Shown: positions 31,207 to 42,429 of the stretch, one piece after another | How positions within the stretch are numbered: the first letter of the stretch is position 1 | Layout of the letters: each line of letters begins with the position of its first letter | Assembly (NCBI RefSeq): GCF_023101765.2 | Contig: NC_064233.1 | Span: 3,495,501-3,559,500, forward strand | Direction of reading: 5' to 3' | DNA from: Spodoptera frugiperda | Lineage: Eukaryota > Arthropoda > Insecta > Lepidoptera > Noctuidae | DNA: 64,000 bases | Position numbers and translations under genes: made by a program | Notes under the pieces: generated by a model | Database searches by the model: none | Seen by the model: the letters and a program-made list of their open reading frames with translations, nothing else | What the model was told of the DNA's origin: nothing

Positions 31207-31325
31207 AGTTTATAATATTAACTAGTTAGATTCTTAACAGTCCACCGCTGGACTACAGGCCTTCTCCATAAAAGAGGGGTTTGCCATAATCTCCTTGCTT
31301 GGCAACAGGATAAGATACATCATCA

Positions 31326-31505
31326 CATCAAAAGCCTATAAGTGGCCACTGCTGACCAAAGGCCTCTTCTCGAACTGAGAAGGTTTGAACATTAATCACG
31401 AGACCTGCTCAATGCGGGTTGGCGATTTCAAACTTAGGTAGTAGTACTTAGTTATAGTTAGAAATTATAAGCTCTGGTTTCCTCGCAATGTTTTCCTTCA
31501 CCGTT
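31326..31505 (+). repeat. Rep-E copy
   Basis: AAAGCCTATAAGTGGCCACT, GACCAAAGGCCTCTTCTCGA and GGTTTCCTCGCAATGTTTTC are present in order. Confidence 0.7.
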
Positions 31506-31649
31506 TGTCAGTGGTGTCTAAATAATCTTAGAAAGTACATAGAACTCGGAAAAAGTCACATTGGTACTTGCCGTTGGTAGGTTTCGAAGCCGCATTCTCA
31601 TGCATGAGAAGCGGTCGTCTTAAATCACCGGGTCACCGCGATAGAGGTT

Positions 31650-31790
31650 TTTTTAAGTGGGAAAATCATCCAATGACTTCTCTCGCCATGGGCGAGGCGA
31701 GAGGGAGTGACAGACTCTTACTGACTAAAACCACCCCGTTCCTACTCCTGCTTTTCGAGCCGGAGCCCCGGTAAACCCGCTAGGTAGTCC
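31650..31790 (+). repeat. Rep-A copy
   Basis: It runs from TAAGTGGGAAAATCATCC to CGCTAGGTAGTCCG, and abuts the Rep-N element without its left end. Confidence 0.8.
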
Positions 31791-31792
31791 GA

Positions 31793-31992
31793 ACGGACAC
31801 AGCTAAGCTATGTTTTTTATATGGAAAGATGTGTGCTATGGATGGCTTCCCTACTATCGATACATCGTATACTTGAGCTGCGCATCTTCCTCGCACAGCT
31901 ACATAGCTTAGTATCGGTGGAAACGGTCACATAGTTTCATAGCTTAGTTATTACATCTTCGTAGCATAGCTACTTAGTACATCTCTGGTGGA
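31793..31992. mobile_element. Rep-N copy, left end replaced by Rep-A
   Basis: ACACAGCTAAGCTATGTTTT, CGCACAGCTACATAGCTTAG and the right end ACATCTCTGGTGGAAAAGCA. The matching left end ACCAGAGATGTGCTATGT is missing. Confidence 0.65.
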
Positions 31993-32047
31993 AAAGCATT
32001 TATCAGAGAGCGCTGTTGCCTGGTCTATGTTTCATGTAGACCCTTAG

Positions 32048-32238
32048 GGTCTCAGCATACATATGGGATCGGAAAGGGATCGTCACCGTATCGCCTCGAG
32101 CCGTTCAGAATGGTTTGTATTAAACTCCCTACTGCAACGCACACTAATCGGAATAATAACGTAAGACGCCTGGTTGACAGCGAGGCGAAAGGCGTTACGG
32201 TTACGATCCCTTTCCGATCCCATATGTGTGCTGAGACC
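32048..32238. mobile_element. Palindromic MITE, 191 bp
   Basis: GGTCTCAGCATACATATGGG continuing ATCGGAAAGGGATCGT is mirrored by ACGATCCCTTTCCGATCCCA and TGTGCTGAGACC. Arms of about 45 bp with few mismatches. Confidence 0.7.
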
Positions 32239-32459
32239 TTTAGTCGGCTCATACAACACCTGCGGGAGTAGGAGTGGTGGCAAATGTTTTATACTCTGAC
32301 GTCACTACACGGCTTAGATAACAATTATTACATTAATAAAACAATGGAGTCTTTATTAAGTTTTGTTGTAATTAAATACGCGTTTTGTTCTTCAAAGGCA
32401 TGTAATTGCAGAGGGTATCATAAGTGGTTGCTAAACACTTCAAATCCGCAAATTTCTAT

Positions 32460-33015
32460 CCCCCAAAAGGAAGGCAACGCTCTTGACTCCTTTAGTGTTT
32501 CGGGTGTCCATAAGTGGCGCTGATTGCTTACCATCAGGTGATCCTTTGATCCATCCGGTTGCCGGCCTATACTTATTTATGTCTTTTTGCGGTATCTATA
32601 AATCGGTAAATGAGCAGACCGATTACCTGGTGGTAAGCAATCGGCGCCGCCCGTGGATTCCCGCAACACCAGAGGCGCTATATATTCGTTGCTGGCCTTT
32701 GTGGGTAAGGAATACAAACAACCCTTAATGTTGGGGAATCGGGGATTGGGAAGATCGGGTAATTGGCCCCCACTAACCTCACTCAGGCTTAGGGATTCAG
32801 CGGATTCATGATCCGGCGGGTCACTGGAGGTTCTGTAGAGTCCACTGGCTATGTGTGGCTTCCCTAAGTAATGGGCATTTTGGAAATAAGGTGAAGAAAT
32901 ATGTTTCTGATAAGTGTTGGAGAACCATGCTTCGGCACGAATGATCCATGGTCGGCGGCGATTGCTTACCATCAAGTGATCCGTCTGCTCGTTTACCGGC
33001 TTGTACCATAAAAAA
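32460..33015. repeat. Three Rep-B copies in alternating orientation
   Basis: Reversed 32460-32560, forward 32590-32775, reversed 32905-33012. The middle copy shows GTAAATGAGCAGACCGATTA and CGCAACACCAGAGGCG. Confidence 0.7.
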
Positions 33016-33043
33016 GTATGTTTCACGAAAGTTATCTATACAT

Positions 33044-34540
33044 ATAATAAAATCGTAGAAAAGTGCTGTCTGTACATTGAAAATAAAAATAAAAAACATA
33101 GCAGGGGTTATTGTTATGTCGATGTCGAACCCAAAAATGTAATTAACTTTTTTTTTGTCTGTTTGTCTGTTTGTCTGTTTGTCTGTTTATCTGTTTGTCT
33201 GTTTGTCTGTTTGTCTGTGTGTCTATGCGCGCTAATCTCAGAAACGGCTGATCCGAGTTGGATGCGGTTTTCACGAATATATTGTGGTATGCTTCAATTT
33301 ACATTTAGTGTTTGTTTCATGTCAATCGGTTCATAAATAAAAAAGTTATGTCAAATTAAAGAACCACGTCGAACACTATTCTATGCTTATACCATTAATC
33401 TCCGCAACTATTTGACGGATTTGGTTGAAATTTGGTACAGATATAGTTTAGAACCTTAAAAAGGACATAGGATAGTTACATTCATTTGGTTGGGTATCGG
33501 CCGAGCGCTTCAATACTATCGTAAAAGAAGTGTATTATCAGTCGTATGATTATTTGTCTGTAGTGGTCCTGCTGTTTAGTATACCTATTCTAAATAAATT
33601 GGTTTCGTTGTATTTGTCAATTAATAAGTTTATTTGTTGGGTTTTCCTGGTTTTCTGGTTAAATTATTTAACGTAGGTTTAGTTTGATATCGATTATTAG
33701 TAGTTAGTTTTTTTAATAAAATTGTAAGTCTAATTTATTAATAATTTAGATAGATTAGATTTAATAATTATTATTTAAGTCGTTTCTTTTAAATTATTTA
33801 GTTTAAGCTTGGTTATTATAGCATAGAGGATAGGTTGTAATATAATTTATTTTTTAATCTATATATTAATACGTGATGCAAAAACTTTGGACCACTTTTT
33901 ACGATAATTGCGCGGACGTAGGAGCATAAAATTTGGTACACTTATAGTTTATGTGTAGGAGAAGTGCATAGCGCTAATATTTTTCAAAAATAATGCTTAT
34001 AAAGTACATTAAATCAATAAATAAAACATTACACACACATGCATAGTATCTGATCGTATTTGACAAAACGTCAAAATCGATAGACATTGCGATGATATTC
34101 TCACGTCTCATATGAAAAGAGTTTTATAAAAGAGTTTGAATTAAATAAAAATTGTCCTTCAACGTACGTTAAGTGGTATTGTAAATTAAATCATATATGG
34201 TCGAATTTCGGCCACTAGGCGACCACTAGTTGTTATAAATTCGTAATTCGTAGCTTTCTTTAGTTTTAAGTTAGTTTTCATCTTAAGTTCGGAAAGATTA
34301 TAATATTTCTTTAGTTTAAGTCCGTTTTTAAACTATTTTTTTCAATGCCCTAAGTGAGTATACATCTATTAAATTCAAACGCAGAGCTCATTATGTTGAT
34401 TTTTGAAGAGTTCCCTGGAATATCTTCCACATCTCATTTTTGATGAGATCCCGCGAGATCGGGAACTATGTGGTTAAAACCAAAAATTTGCCGGAAGTCA
34501 CTATTCCACGCGAACGAAGTCGCGGGCAAAAGCTATATTA
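33044..34540 (+). mobile_element. Helitron-like element with CTGTTTGT microsatellite
   Basis: It begins TCTATACATATAATAAAATC, contains the microsatellite at 33156-33222, and a likely 3' end CGAAGTCGCGGGCAAAAGCT at 34515-34534. A second shorter copy of the same family follows (34535-34988). The interior (33500-34400) is AT-rich without transposase. Confidence 0.45.
33156..33222 (+). repeat. Microsatellite (GTCTGTTT)n
   Basis: About eight units of 8 bp, one of them GTTTATCT in place of GTTTGTCT. Shared position with the second copy at 34642-34672, where only a few units remain. Confidence 0.9.
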
Positions 34541-34988
34541 TAATAAATCTGTAGAAGGGTCAATTCATTGCATTGAAAATATTGAAAGAATAAATAGCAG
34601 GGGGTGTTACTGGATCGATACCAAACCCAAATATGTGATTTTTTTTTTGTCTTTCTGTCTGTATGTTCAGGCATCACGTGAAAACTAACGGTTCGATTTC
34701 GATGAAACTTGGTATAATTATACCTTATTATCCTGGGCATAAAATAGGATACTTCTTATCCTGGAAAAATACGTAGAAAAAAATCTTTACTTTTCAGTTT
34801 TATTCTACAGAACGCGAGCTCAACAGCAGTAGCTCAATAAAGGGATCTCCTTAATTATTATGGGCCTCGCCGTACTTAGGTCCAATAGATATTTATAAGA
34901 TGTCATTATCAGAGTTACTCAAAATGGAGAAATAAAACTTCCACGCGAAGACCGACATCCGCGCGGACGGAGTCGCGGGCGGAAGCTA
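34535..34988 (+). mobile_element. Helitron-like element, second copy
   Basis: From ATATTATAATAAATCTGTAG to GGAGTCGCGGGCGGAAGCTAG, with TACTGGATCGATACCAAACC matching TTATGTCGATGTCGAACCCA-type sequence of the first copy. CTAG end followed by T. Confidence 0.5.
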
Positions 34989-35219
34989 GTACTTAATATA
35001 AACACAACTGAACGTAGTTTCTATTAATGCGACAGGAAAATCGCGTAACTAATTTAAATGAAATTGTCGCATAGCTATTGTCACAACTAATGCTATGGAA
35101 CAAAAAATTATCAAAGAAGTCAAACAAAGCAAATAAGATAACGTGGAAATAAGTACTAAACATAACACTGTACTTCATTATGTAGTCTGATAGATAGCGT
35201 GGTTACATTATTTTTTAAT

Positions 35220-35450
35220 GTGGAGAGCCATACTTCAGCTCAACCGGAGTAATACCACGGCCTCACAGAAAACCGACGTGAAACAACGCTTGCGTTGTGC
35301 TTCGTTGTGTGAGTGAGGTTACCGGAGGCTCAATTACCCCCCTTTCCAATCCCCGATTCCCCAACAACAAATTCCTAACCTCCAAAAAGCCGGCAACGCA
35401 CTTCTAACGCCCCTGGTGTTTCAAGCGGCGATTGCTTACCATCAGACATA
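35220..35450 (-). repeat. Rep-B copy
   Basis: From GTGGAGAGCCATACTTCAGC to GGCGATTGCTTACCATCAGA, with AAACAACGCTTGCGTTGTGC inside. Confidence 0.75.
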
Positions 35451-35494
35451 ACTATCATTAGAAAAACTGTCTGTTTATATTTTATGAAATCATC

Positions 35495-35645
35495 ATCACA
35501 ATAATATCAACCACAAGACATCCATTGCTGAATATGGGCTGAAGGGCCTCCTCCAGATCTGCCAATTGAGAGCAACTTGCCTCCAGGGGCTTCCTGCGAC
35601 CCTTATCAGGTCGTCTGCAACTGTCAGGTCAAAATTATAGAACCC
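35495..35645 (-). pseudogene. LINE-like 3' remnant
   Basis: CATCCATTGCTGAATATGGG and AAGGGCCTCCTCCAGATCTG resemble the often seen antisense tail of moth RTE-type LINEs. No frame survives. Confidence 0.35.
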
Positions 35646-36199
35646 CTTATTTTGGGTCTAGTATAGAAAACCCTGTCATGATGAGCCAGAATTTTAAGAC
35701 GCCTTCTTCGAAACTAGTCGAGTTCCTCGTCAAACAGTCACGTGAGTAAGCCGATAACATAATAATTAATTGTTATAATATGTCTGAAATCGCCAACCCG
35801 TATTGAGCAAGCGCGGTTATTAATGCTCAAATCTTCTCCTTGCAAGATCCTGTTGGTGTGATAAAAAACCTAACAAAAATATGAAACAAATTAAACTAGC
35901 ACTAACAAACGAATGATAACGATAACATTTATTCTGTAGACTAAAATGAGAATTCCCATTTGGCGCATACCATTGCGTTTAATCATCGAAGTTTTGAACA
36001 ACACTCGCTTTGACGCAGTACATTGGTGGCGGTGTAATCAAAACATTGTAATTTCTACTTGCTTTCCGTCAACTGCCAAACTCGCATTGAATTTAAAGAC
36101 CTCCAGAATAGGTCTTGATTAAAAAAATTGGTACCCAGTGTCTCGAAATTGGGGCGAAAATCAATTATTCTACGTAGACTAAAACTATTTAAAATTTAG

Positions 36200-36340
36200 C
36201 CGGCAACTGCGATAAAATAAAGATAAAAAGTAGCTTATGTATTATTTCAGATTATAATCTGTCTCTGTGCCATTCAGATCCGTTCAGCAGTTTTGGTGTG
36301 AAAGAAGTTACATTTTTGTTAAAACTTATTGTTTAGTAAA
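36200..36340 (-). mobile_element. Rep-C fragment
   Basis: AAAGTAGCTTATGTATTATT, TCAGATTATAATCTGTCTCT and CGTTCAGCAGTTTTGGTGTG are diverged Rep-C words, inverted. Confidence 0.5.
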
Positions 36341-36354
36341 ATGAACGGGGATTG

Positions 36355-36600
36355 GGAAGAATTGGAAGGGGGGTATTTGTACCTCCGGTAGCCTCACTCA
36401 CAACGAAACACAACGCATGCGTTGTTTCACGTCGGTTTTCTGTGTAGGACTGGTATCACTGCGGTCGAGCCGGCCCATTCATATGAAGCATGGCTCTCTA
36501 ACACTTAAACTTTCTTACTGACTAAAAACTCTCATTCTTACTCCTGATTCGAGCCGGAGCCCTGGTAACCTGCTAGGTAGTCCGCAGCTCCGGTCGGTTC
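36355..36600 (+). repeat. Rep-B 3' half followed by Rep-A 3' half
   Basis: Rep-B from GGGGATTGGGAAGAATTGG to GAAGCATGGCTCTCTAACAC, then Rep-A from CTTACTGACTAAAAACTCTC to CCGCAGCTCCGG. Confidence 0.7.
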
Positions 36601-36897
36601 TATGAATAACTAAATGATCCCCTTTAATTTTGTTATTGACGCCATATTTGTTTAAACGCGTCCATTGTTTTAAATTATTTAGTTCCATATTTAGTATCTT
36701 TAGGCCTCCCATGATGGTGTCTTAAAATGGAAACCAGATTGTACCTACAATACATAATTCATCATTGTTTTTTTTATTTTATTTTGGACAATGGTACCAA
36801 TTGTTACTGATATTATAAACTGCTAAAGTTTGTGCGTATGTTTGTTACTCAATCACGTCAAAACGGCTGAAGGGATCGGCTTGAAGTTTGAAACAGG

Positions 36898-37230
36898 GGT
36901 AGGAAAATCATCCAATCACATCTCCCGCCTTGGGCGAGGCGAGAGGGAGTGTCAGACTCTTACTGACTAAAAACCACCCCGCTCCTACTTCTGCCCTTCG
37001 AGCCGGAGCCCCGGTAAACCCGCTAGGCAATCCGCAGCTCCGGGTCGGCATCAGCCCTACTGGGCCCCATCTGTGGTGGTCTAATCACTTTTTGAAGCGC
37101 GCGCGGAACGCGACGAGTCCTACGGGTCTGGTTTTGGTCGGGCGGCCAACTACCCTTGTTCGTCGTCCGCAGACCCGCACTTACGGTGGTTGGAGATCGT
37201 CGCGCGTAGATTATGGTTTGGAATAGCATT
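36898..37230 (+). repeat. Rep-A, extended form, truncating a Rep-C copy
   Basis: After the usual end CCGCAGCTCCGG it continues with TACTGGGCCCCATCTGTGGT, GAAGCGCGCGCGGAACGCGA and CGTCGTCCGCAGACCCGC for another 190 bp. The common short Rep-A is then the truncated form of a longer element. On its left, Rep-C stops at GAAACAGGGGTA. Confidence 0.65.
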
Positions 37231-37310
37231 ATATAACTAAGCTGTAGGTAGAAGTAAGTTTTGTTGCGTCTTATAACTAACTAGTAGAAGATTAATTAAA
37301 AGTAAAATAA

Positions 37311-38363
37311 CCACTCTAACGTCCGGCCCGCGCGACCGTTTATCTCTCTAACGTCCAGCCGCGCACGGCATCCGAACCGCGCGCGACTCGCAAGTTCGTC
37401 GTAACAAAAAACCTATATAGCTACTGAACCGAAATGCCTAGAATAAAGAAAAGAATACCAAAAAAAAGATAGAAAAATACTCTACAATCTTATCGATTTT
37501 TTTAAATCTTTAGTTAATCTTTAAAATACAATAAAACGGGTTAAACATGAAACACAGAAAAAAAAACAGAATTATTTCTACCTTTTTAGAATATACGGCA
37601 CAACTATTGCATATTTTATCAATAAAATATTTTTACAATAAACTAGACTCATTACCCTTTCTTTTGATGTATATATGATTATATTCGGTTAACTCTAAGT
37701 ATTGTAATTAAATCGAAAGAAAACACTACTCGTAATTTTACACATCAAAAAACCTGAGGAACACATTGACATTATTATGGAATCTTCAATGAATTTAGTA
37801 TATTTCTCTTTGAAAAATGTATTATTTTGCTTATTACGAAATGTATTTTGATATTTTATATACTATTGTAATGCAAAGTATGTAAAATATGTATAAACAA
37901 AACTAAAAGTGGCCAACACCATACGACCGGCCATTTTTTTCGAAACAATCGTTTGAAGTTAAAATTAGACTAGATTTATCAGCTAAAACTGTGATATTTA
38001 TACATCATCGTAAAGCACAAATCTTCTAGTTTATTTTGATGTATAACACTTGCAAGATAAATTAAACAAAACTGTAGTATTTACGACATAATTGTTGGAA
38101 CTCACAAAAACACTTCAAAAACGAGTCAACTAACTTTAAAAATTTATATTTTGTTTGTCAAAGCATATTACAACGCCATGTCTTATTTTTTCGTCGAACA
38201 ATTTATTCAGCTGTATAGATAATCAGTCAAAACTCACCAAACAAGACCGTATTTTAAACTAGAGGGAGTTAAACAGAACTAGTCGCTTTGGATACTATAG
38301 TATCCATGGACGTATGACGCTCCTTTTTTTTGGATACCGTGCTATCCATGGACGTTAGAGTGG
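37311..38363. mobile_element. 1,053-bp DNA transposon-like element with 14-bp ends
   Basis: CCACTCTAACGTCC at the left and GGACGTTAGAGTGG at the right are perfect inverted ends, flanked on both sides by ATAA, a plausible 4-bp target duplication. Subterminal repeats with TAACGTCC and CCATGGACG are seen at each side. The interior is AT-rich without ORF, so it is non-autonomous. Confidence 0.6.
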
Positions 38364-38564
38364 ATAAACGACAATTTGTCTAATTTCCACTTTGTACACA
38401 CATTTTCAAACGTGAATGTAACAAAAAAATAAACAAGACGGTGCCTTTCGAGGTGCTAAGTATATAATCGTTGAATAAACAAACGTAAAGAGAAACAGAG
38501 CTATTAACGTAACAAAAGTACCTACACATGGTTACATCTCAAGTTATACAAGTCCAATATAAGC

Positions 38565-38890
38565 TGACCTTCGAATGTGCGGAAAGATCATACAAAGCGA
38601 GACCAAGTTAAATTGGTTGTTTATAACCAGTATAATGTGACCGTTGAATGTGCTGAAAGATCATACAAAGCAAGACCTTGATAAACTGGTTATTTAGTAT
38701 ACATAAAATGACCGTCGAATGTGCGAAAAGATCATACAAAGCAAGACCAAGTTAAATTGGTTGGGGATAACCAGTATAATGTGACCGTTAAATGTGCTGA
38801 AAGATCATACAAAGCAAGACCTTGATAAACTGGTTATTTAGTATACATAAAATGACCGTCGAATGTGCGGAAAGATCATACAAAGTGAGA
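38565..38890 (+). repeat. Satellite, about 72-bp monomer in an A-B-A-B pattern
   Basis: The word AAGATCATACAAAGC returns at 38584, 38657, 38728, 38800 and 38871. Alternate units agree with one another better than neighbours do: A units carry ACCAAGTTAAATTGGTTG, B units ACCTTGATAAACTGGTTATT, so the higher-order period is about 143 bp. An inverted array of the same family is at 42430-42660. Confidence 0.85.
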
Positions 38891-39275
38891 ATTTTTTTAG
38901 CTAGATCTTGTGTAGATCTCAATTTGTGTTTTAACAGATCTTGTCTAGATTTTATAAGATTATTGTGTTAGTCGACTGCAATTTGTACGTTTTTTTTAAC
39001 ACAAGTTTTCGGTCTAGCAAGGCCCTGTTGCGTCGTCGCAACGGAACAACGCAAACGTCCCAACAGGGCTGCAAACGTCACAGCTGTGTCTCAGTAGAAA
39101 TGTGATGACTGTCCGTCGACGCAGTGCATCATTCATCTCCCGCTTCGTCGCTAGTCCGTCGATCCGTTGCATAACGGACAAATTGAGTCTCGCTCTTACT
39201 GAGTTAATAACCATCATCTAGTAACAACAGAGTAGAATAAATTTGTCACCATCCCTATTCTTCCTGCGCGCACCT
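38891..39275. other. Unique stretch with no supported gene
   Basis: Includes a GC-richer part (39015-39200, CGTCGTCGCAACGGAACAAC). Its minus-strand frame of 68 codons starts with ATG but shows no family. Nothing further. Confidence 0.4.
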
Positions 39276-39277
39276 CA

Positions 39278-39450
39278 AAGAGCCATCAGACCACCACAGA
39301 TGGGGCCCAGTAGCGCTGATGTCGACCCGGAGCTGCAGGCTACCTAGCGGGTTACCGGGGCTCCGGCTCGAAGAACAGAAGTAGGAACGGAGTGGTTTTT
39401 AGTCAGTAAGAGTCTGACACTCCCTCTCGTCTCACCCTAGGCTGGAGACA
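39278..39450 (-). repeat. Rep-A, partly extended
   Basis: From CCACCACAGATGGGGCCCAG through GGAGCTGCAGGCTACCTAGC to CTCCCTCTCGTCTCACC, reverse orientation. Confidence 0.75.
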
Positions 39451-39558
39451 CAATAAAATATCACCAAAATATAAAACAATTCGAGCCATAACTAACTAAC
39501 GAAATTTCAAAAACATTAAAATATAATAACAAATTATTAATTTACCCACCTACCTTAC

Positions 39559-39572
39559 TTTGTGAACGACAT
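39559..39572 (-). other. Candidate first coding exon, minus strand
   Basis: The minus strand has GAAATC ATG TCG TTC ACA AA followed by GTAAGG, that is an ATG with a splice donor 14 bp later. Upstream (39600-39740) the DNA is repeat-free and has a GGGCGGGAA word at 39679-39687, similar to an E2F/GC box, and TTGACATTTGACGTTGACG. Short first exons of this kind are common. I found no second exon, so it could be coincidence. Confidence 0.25.
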
Positions 39573-39984
39573 GATTTCACAATTTCAAGCCATTATTTAT
39601 TCATTTCGTACCAAGACTACATGAATAAGGGTTGGAGTCGCCTGTCACTTTGACATTTGACGTTGACGTTGACAGCAAAAAGGGCGGGAATAGACGGTCG
39701 TTTAATACATTATCTGTGTTCTAATGGATGCGTTCATGCGATTGGATTTAATAAAGAGGTTTCAGATTTGTTGCACTTAACAGCATTAATGTCAAATCAT
39801 CTCTTTTATTAAAATCTATAACAATGTTTTGCTCGAATACTGAATCGTCTCTAAAATATTTAACGGGTGCTCAAATGATTGAGCAGCTCTCAAAACCTAG
39901 TTTGATATTTTATTGATCAACTTACAATTAAGTTGTACTCAAAGGCCCACTTAGATGAAAAAACTGTTGAATACGTCTCGTTTA

Positions 39985-40266
39985 GTGTGGGAGAGCCAAG
40001 CTTCGGCACAAATGGACCGGCTCGATCGACAGAAAACCGACGTGAAACAACGCTTGCGTTGTCTTTCGTTGTGTGAGTGAGATAACCAAAGGCCCAATAT
40101 CCCCCCTTCCCAATCTACTCAATCCTCGATTCCCTAACAACTCTAATTTCTAACCCCCAAAACGCGGGTAACGCACTTGTAACGCCTCTGGTATTTCGCA
40201 TGTCCATGGGAGGTGACGATTGCATACAATCAGATGATCCGTGGGCTCGTTTACCGGCTTATACCA
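39985..40266 (-). repeat. Rep-B copy, full length
   Basis: From GTGTGGGAGAGCCAAGCTTC to TTTACCGGCTTATACCAATA, with the inner AACAACGCTTGCGTTGTC palindrome. Confidence 0.8.
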
Positions 40267-40267
40267 A

Positions 40268-40898
40268 TAAAAAACCGGCCAAGTGCGAGTCGGACTCGCT
40301 CATGAAGGGTTCCGTAACATTTACATAGTGTTTGTATGAACGACAAAGTTATATTTGCGGTTTTTGAAAATGTTTTATTTCTTAAAAACTAATAATGATA
40401 TCTGGTTCAAACCAATTTTCGTTGTTAGTTTCCATTGAAATCTACAGCATATATTTTTTTCAGTTTTCTCACTCTCTTATTTTAAAAGTTAGAGGGGGGG
40501 GAGACACACATTTTTCCACTTTGGAAGCGTCTAACTTTCAAACGATTGATTTTGACGAAAAGTGGTTTTAGAAACCTTAATGTCTTTTAAAGACCTATTC
40601 ATAGACACCCATCAGGGATATGTAAGCTGAAAAAAAAATTTTTTTGAATCAGTTCTATGTATGGAGTGCCCCCTTTAATTTTTAAATTTATTGTTTTTTA
40701 TTCAAAATTCTAATAGCGGTTACTGAAATACACCATCTTACAAAGTTTCAACTATGTAGGCCCAACAGTTTTGGAAATAAATGGCTGTGACATACGGACG
40801 GACGGACGGACGGACGGACGGACAGACGGACAGACAGACAGACATGACGAATCTATAAGGGTTTCGTTTTTTGCCATTTGGCTACGGAACCCTAAAAA
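40268..40898 (+). repeat. Dispersed element with GGGTTCCGTA / TACGGAACCC ends
   Basis: Starts ACCGGCCAAGTGCGAGTCGG, followed by GAAGGGTTCCGTAACATT, and ends TTGGCTACGGAACCCTAAAA. The middle (TCTGGTTCAAACCAATTTTC, CATTTTTCCACTTTGGAAGC) is related to both arms of the long hairpin at 54672-55620. A simple repeat of GGAC and GACA sits at 40794-40844. This is a widespread moth repeat; class not assigned. Confidence 0.65.
40794..40844 (+). repeat. Microsatellite (ACGG)n(ACAG)n
   Basis: Seven ACGG-type units pass into ACAG units. It is part of the surrounding dispersed element. Confidence 0.9.
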
Positions 40899-41134
40899 CC
40901 AGTTATGTTATGAGTCCCATTGCAAAATTTACGATGCTATGCAGGTCTGTTATCATAAGACTAAAGCATCTACAAAGATATTATTATCTCATGACGTAAC
41001 TTAATAACTTGTAGCACTGATAACGAATGAGTCGAGTAAATACGAGTACTTATTAAGTACCTAGACGTATGTGTGGAAATATGCGGTATAGTGATGCAAG
41101 AGTAGAATACGAATATGTTATCTTCTAAATATCT

Positions 41135-41328
41135 TCTTCATAATATAAAAATAAGTCGGTTTTTCCTTCCTGACGCTATAACTCCAGAACGCACGAACCG
41201 ATTTCCACGGTTTTGCATTCGTTGGAAAGGAATCGAGCTGTGTTTCGTGAGATTTATATGCAAAAAGAGAGAAGCAGGAAAACAGGGAAAATCATTGGTG
41301 GCGAAACGGAGTTAGCCGGGTTTGCTAG
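41135..41328 (+). mobile_element. Helitron-like element
   Basis: Starts TCATAATATAAAAATAAGTC, has CTATAACTCCAGAACGCACG, and ends AGCCGGGTTTGCTAG followed by T. The TC...CTAG format and lack of target duplication support Helitron origin. Confidence 0.5.
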
Positions 41329-41387
41329 TAAAGTTATAACTATATTTTGCCTTTTACCTTTTCTCTCTTCTCTAAGAGTACCAAAAT

Positions 41388-41543
41388 TAATTATTATGTT
41401 ATCGGCTTACTCACGTAACTGTTTGACGAGGAACTCGACTAGTTTCAAGCCATGCTAGGGGCTTATATTCATGAGCAAAATTCCGAGACACACGACGAGG
41501 GCGACTGTGCGCGAAACTCGAGTCGCCGATAACATAATAATTA
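41388..41543. mobile_element. Rep-M MITE
   Basis: TAATTATTATGTTATCGGC at the left and GCCGATAACATAATAATTA at the right are perfect inverted ends. Half copies at 35695-35775 and fragments at 28225-28345 and 53625-53705. Confidence 0.7.
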
Positions 41544-42045
41544 CCTAATTTAGTAGTAGATTATGTCTCACGGAACAAAATTATAGTACGGTACCAAAAT
41601 TATTTGCAAATAAAACAAACGCCATAACTAAGTTTGAAAAATACTATGCTGAAAACCGCATCAAAATCGGTTCAGCCAAACGCGAGATAATCGCGTACAA
41701 ACATACAGGTCAAACTGAGAACCTAATTATTTTATTTGAAGCTTATAATAAAAGAAATGTACCTACAACAGGAGACAATCTAAAGATAGGAGAAAATGGT
41801 AACGAGAGTAAAAATAGAGAAAAAGAAACGTTGATCAAAGCGACTTACTAAGAGAATGCAATAAAAAGCAGACAAAAATAGACTTTAAGGTAATTAAAAT
41901 AGCGAATGAAAGAGTTAATCTCGGGAATTGATGGCTATCAATAAAAGAGAGATAAATAATCAAGTATTTAATGACTCCTCTAGTTTGGAGATACATAAAA
42001 AACGATTGTTGCATGTTTTACTCACGTAGCGGCATATCTCCACCA

Positions 42046-42165
42046 GAGATGTTCTATGTAGCTTTTTTTAAGAGGGGAAAGTCACCCAATGACTTCTGGT
42101 TCAGTGATTGGTGGAAACCAAATGCATCCACAGTAACGTAGCATAGCATAACTTTGTTGGAAAAG
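42046..42165. mobile_element. Rep-N with nested Rep-A fragment
   Basis: Left end CACCAGAGATGTTCTATGTA, then a 40-bp Rep-A start AAGAGGGGAAAGTCACCCAA, then Rep-N again from GATTGGTGGAAACCAAATGC. Confidence 0.55.
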
Positions 42166-42429
42166 CATCCTAACCGTTTGATGGGATAACCCAATTAGTT
42201 TCAAGCTATACCAGGGGCTTATAAATCATGATGATGCAGCTAATTATAACAAACGATGCGGCAAAATTGACGAGATTTTTTTAGCAGATGAAAAGAATGC
42301 GTAAAATAATACGATGGTCATGCACTCCTTTTTTTAATTAGATTTTTAACTTTACCGGTTTGTTATAAAGTCGAGAATCAAATGCTAAAAATTTATAGAT
42401 TGTACCTAATAGATTGACTGACAACACAT

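Noticed and set aside
32577..33026. 149-codon minus-strand ORF
   Set aside because: It lies wholly within three Rep-B copies and translates repeat sequence.
39014..39217. 68-codon minus-strand ORF, Arg-rich
   Set aside because: Open frame in a short GC-rich stretch without homology or splice signals; chance is likely.
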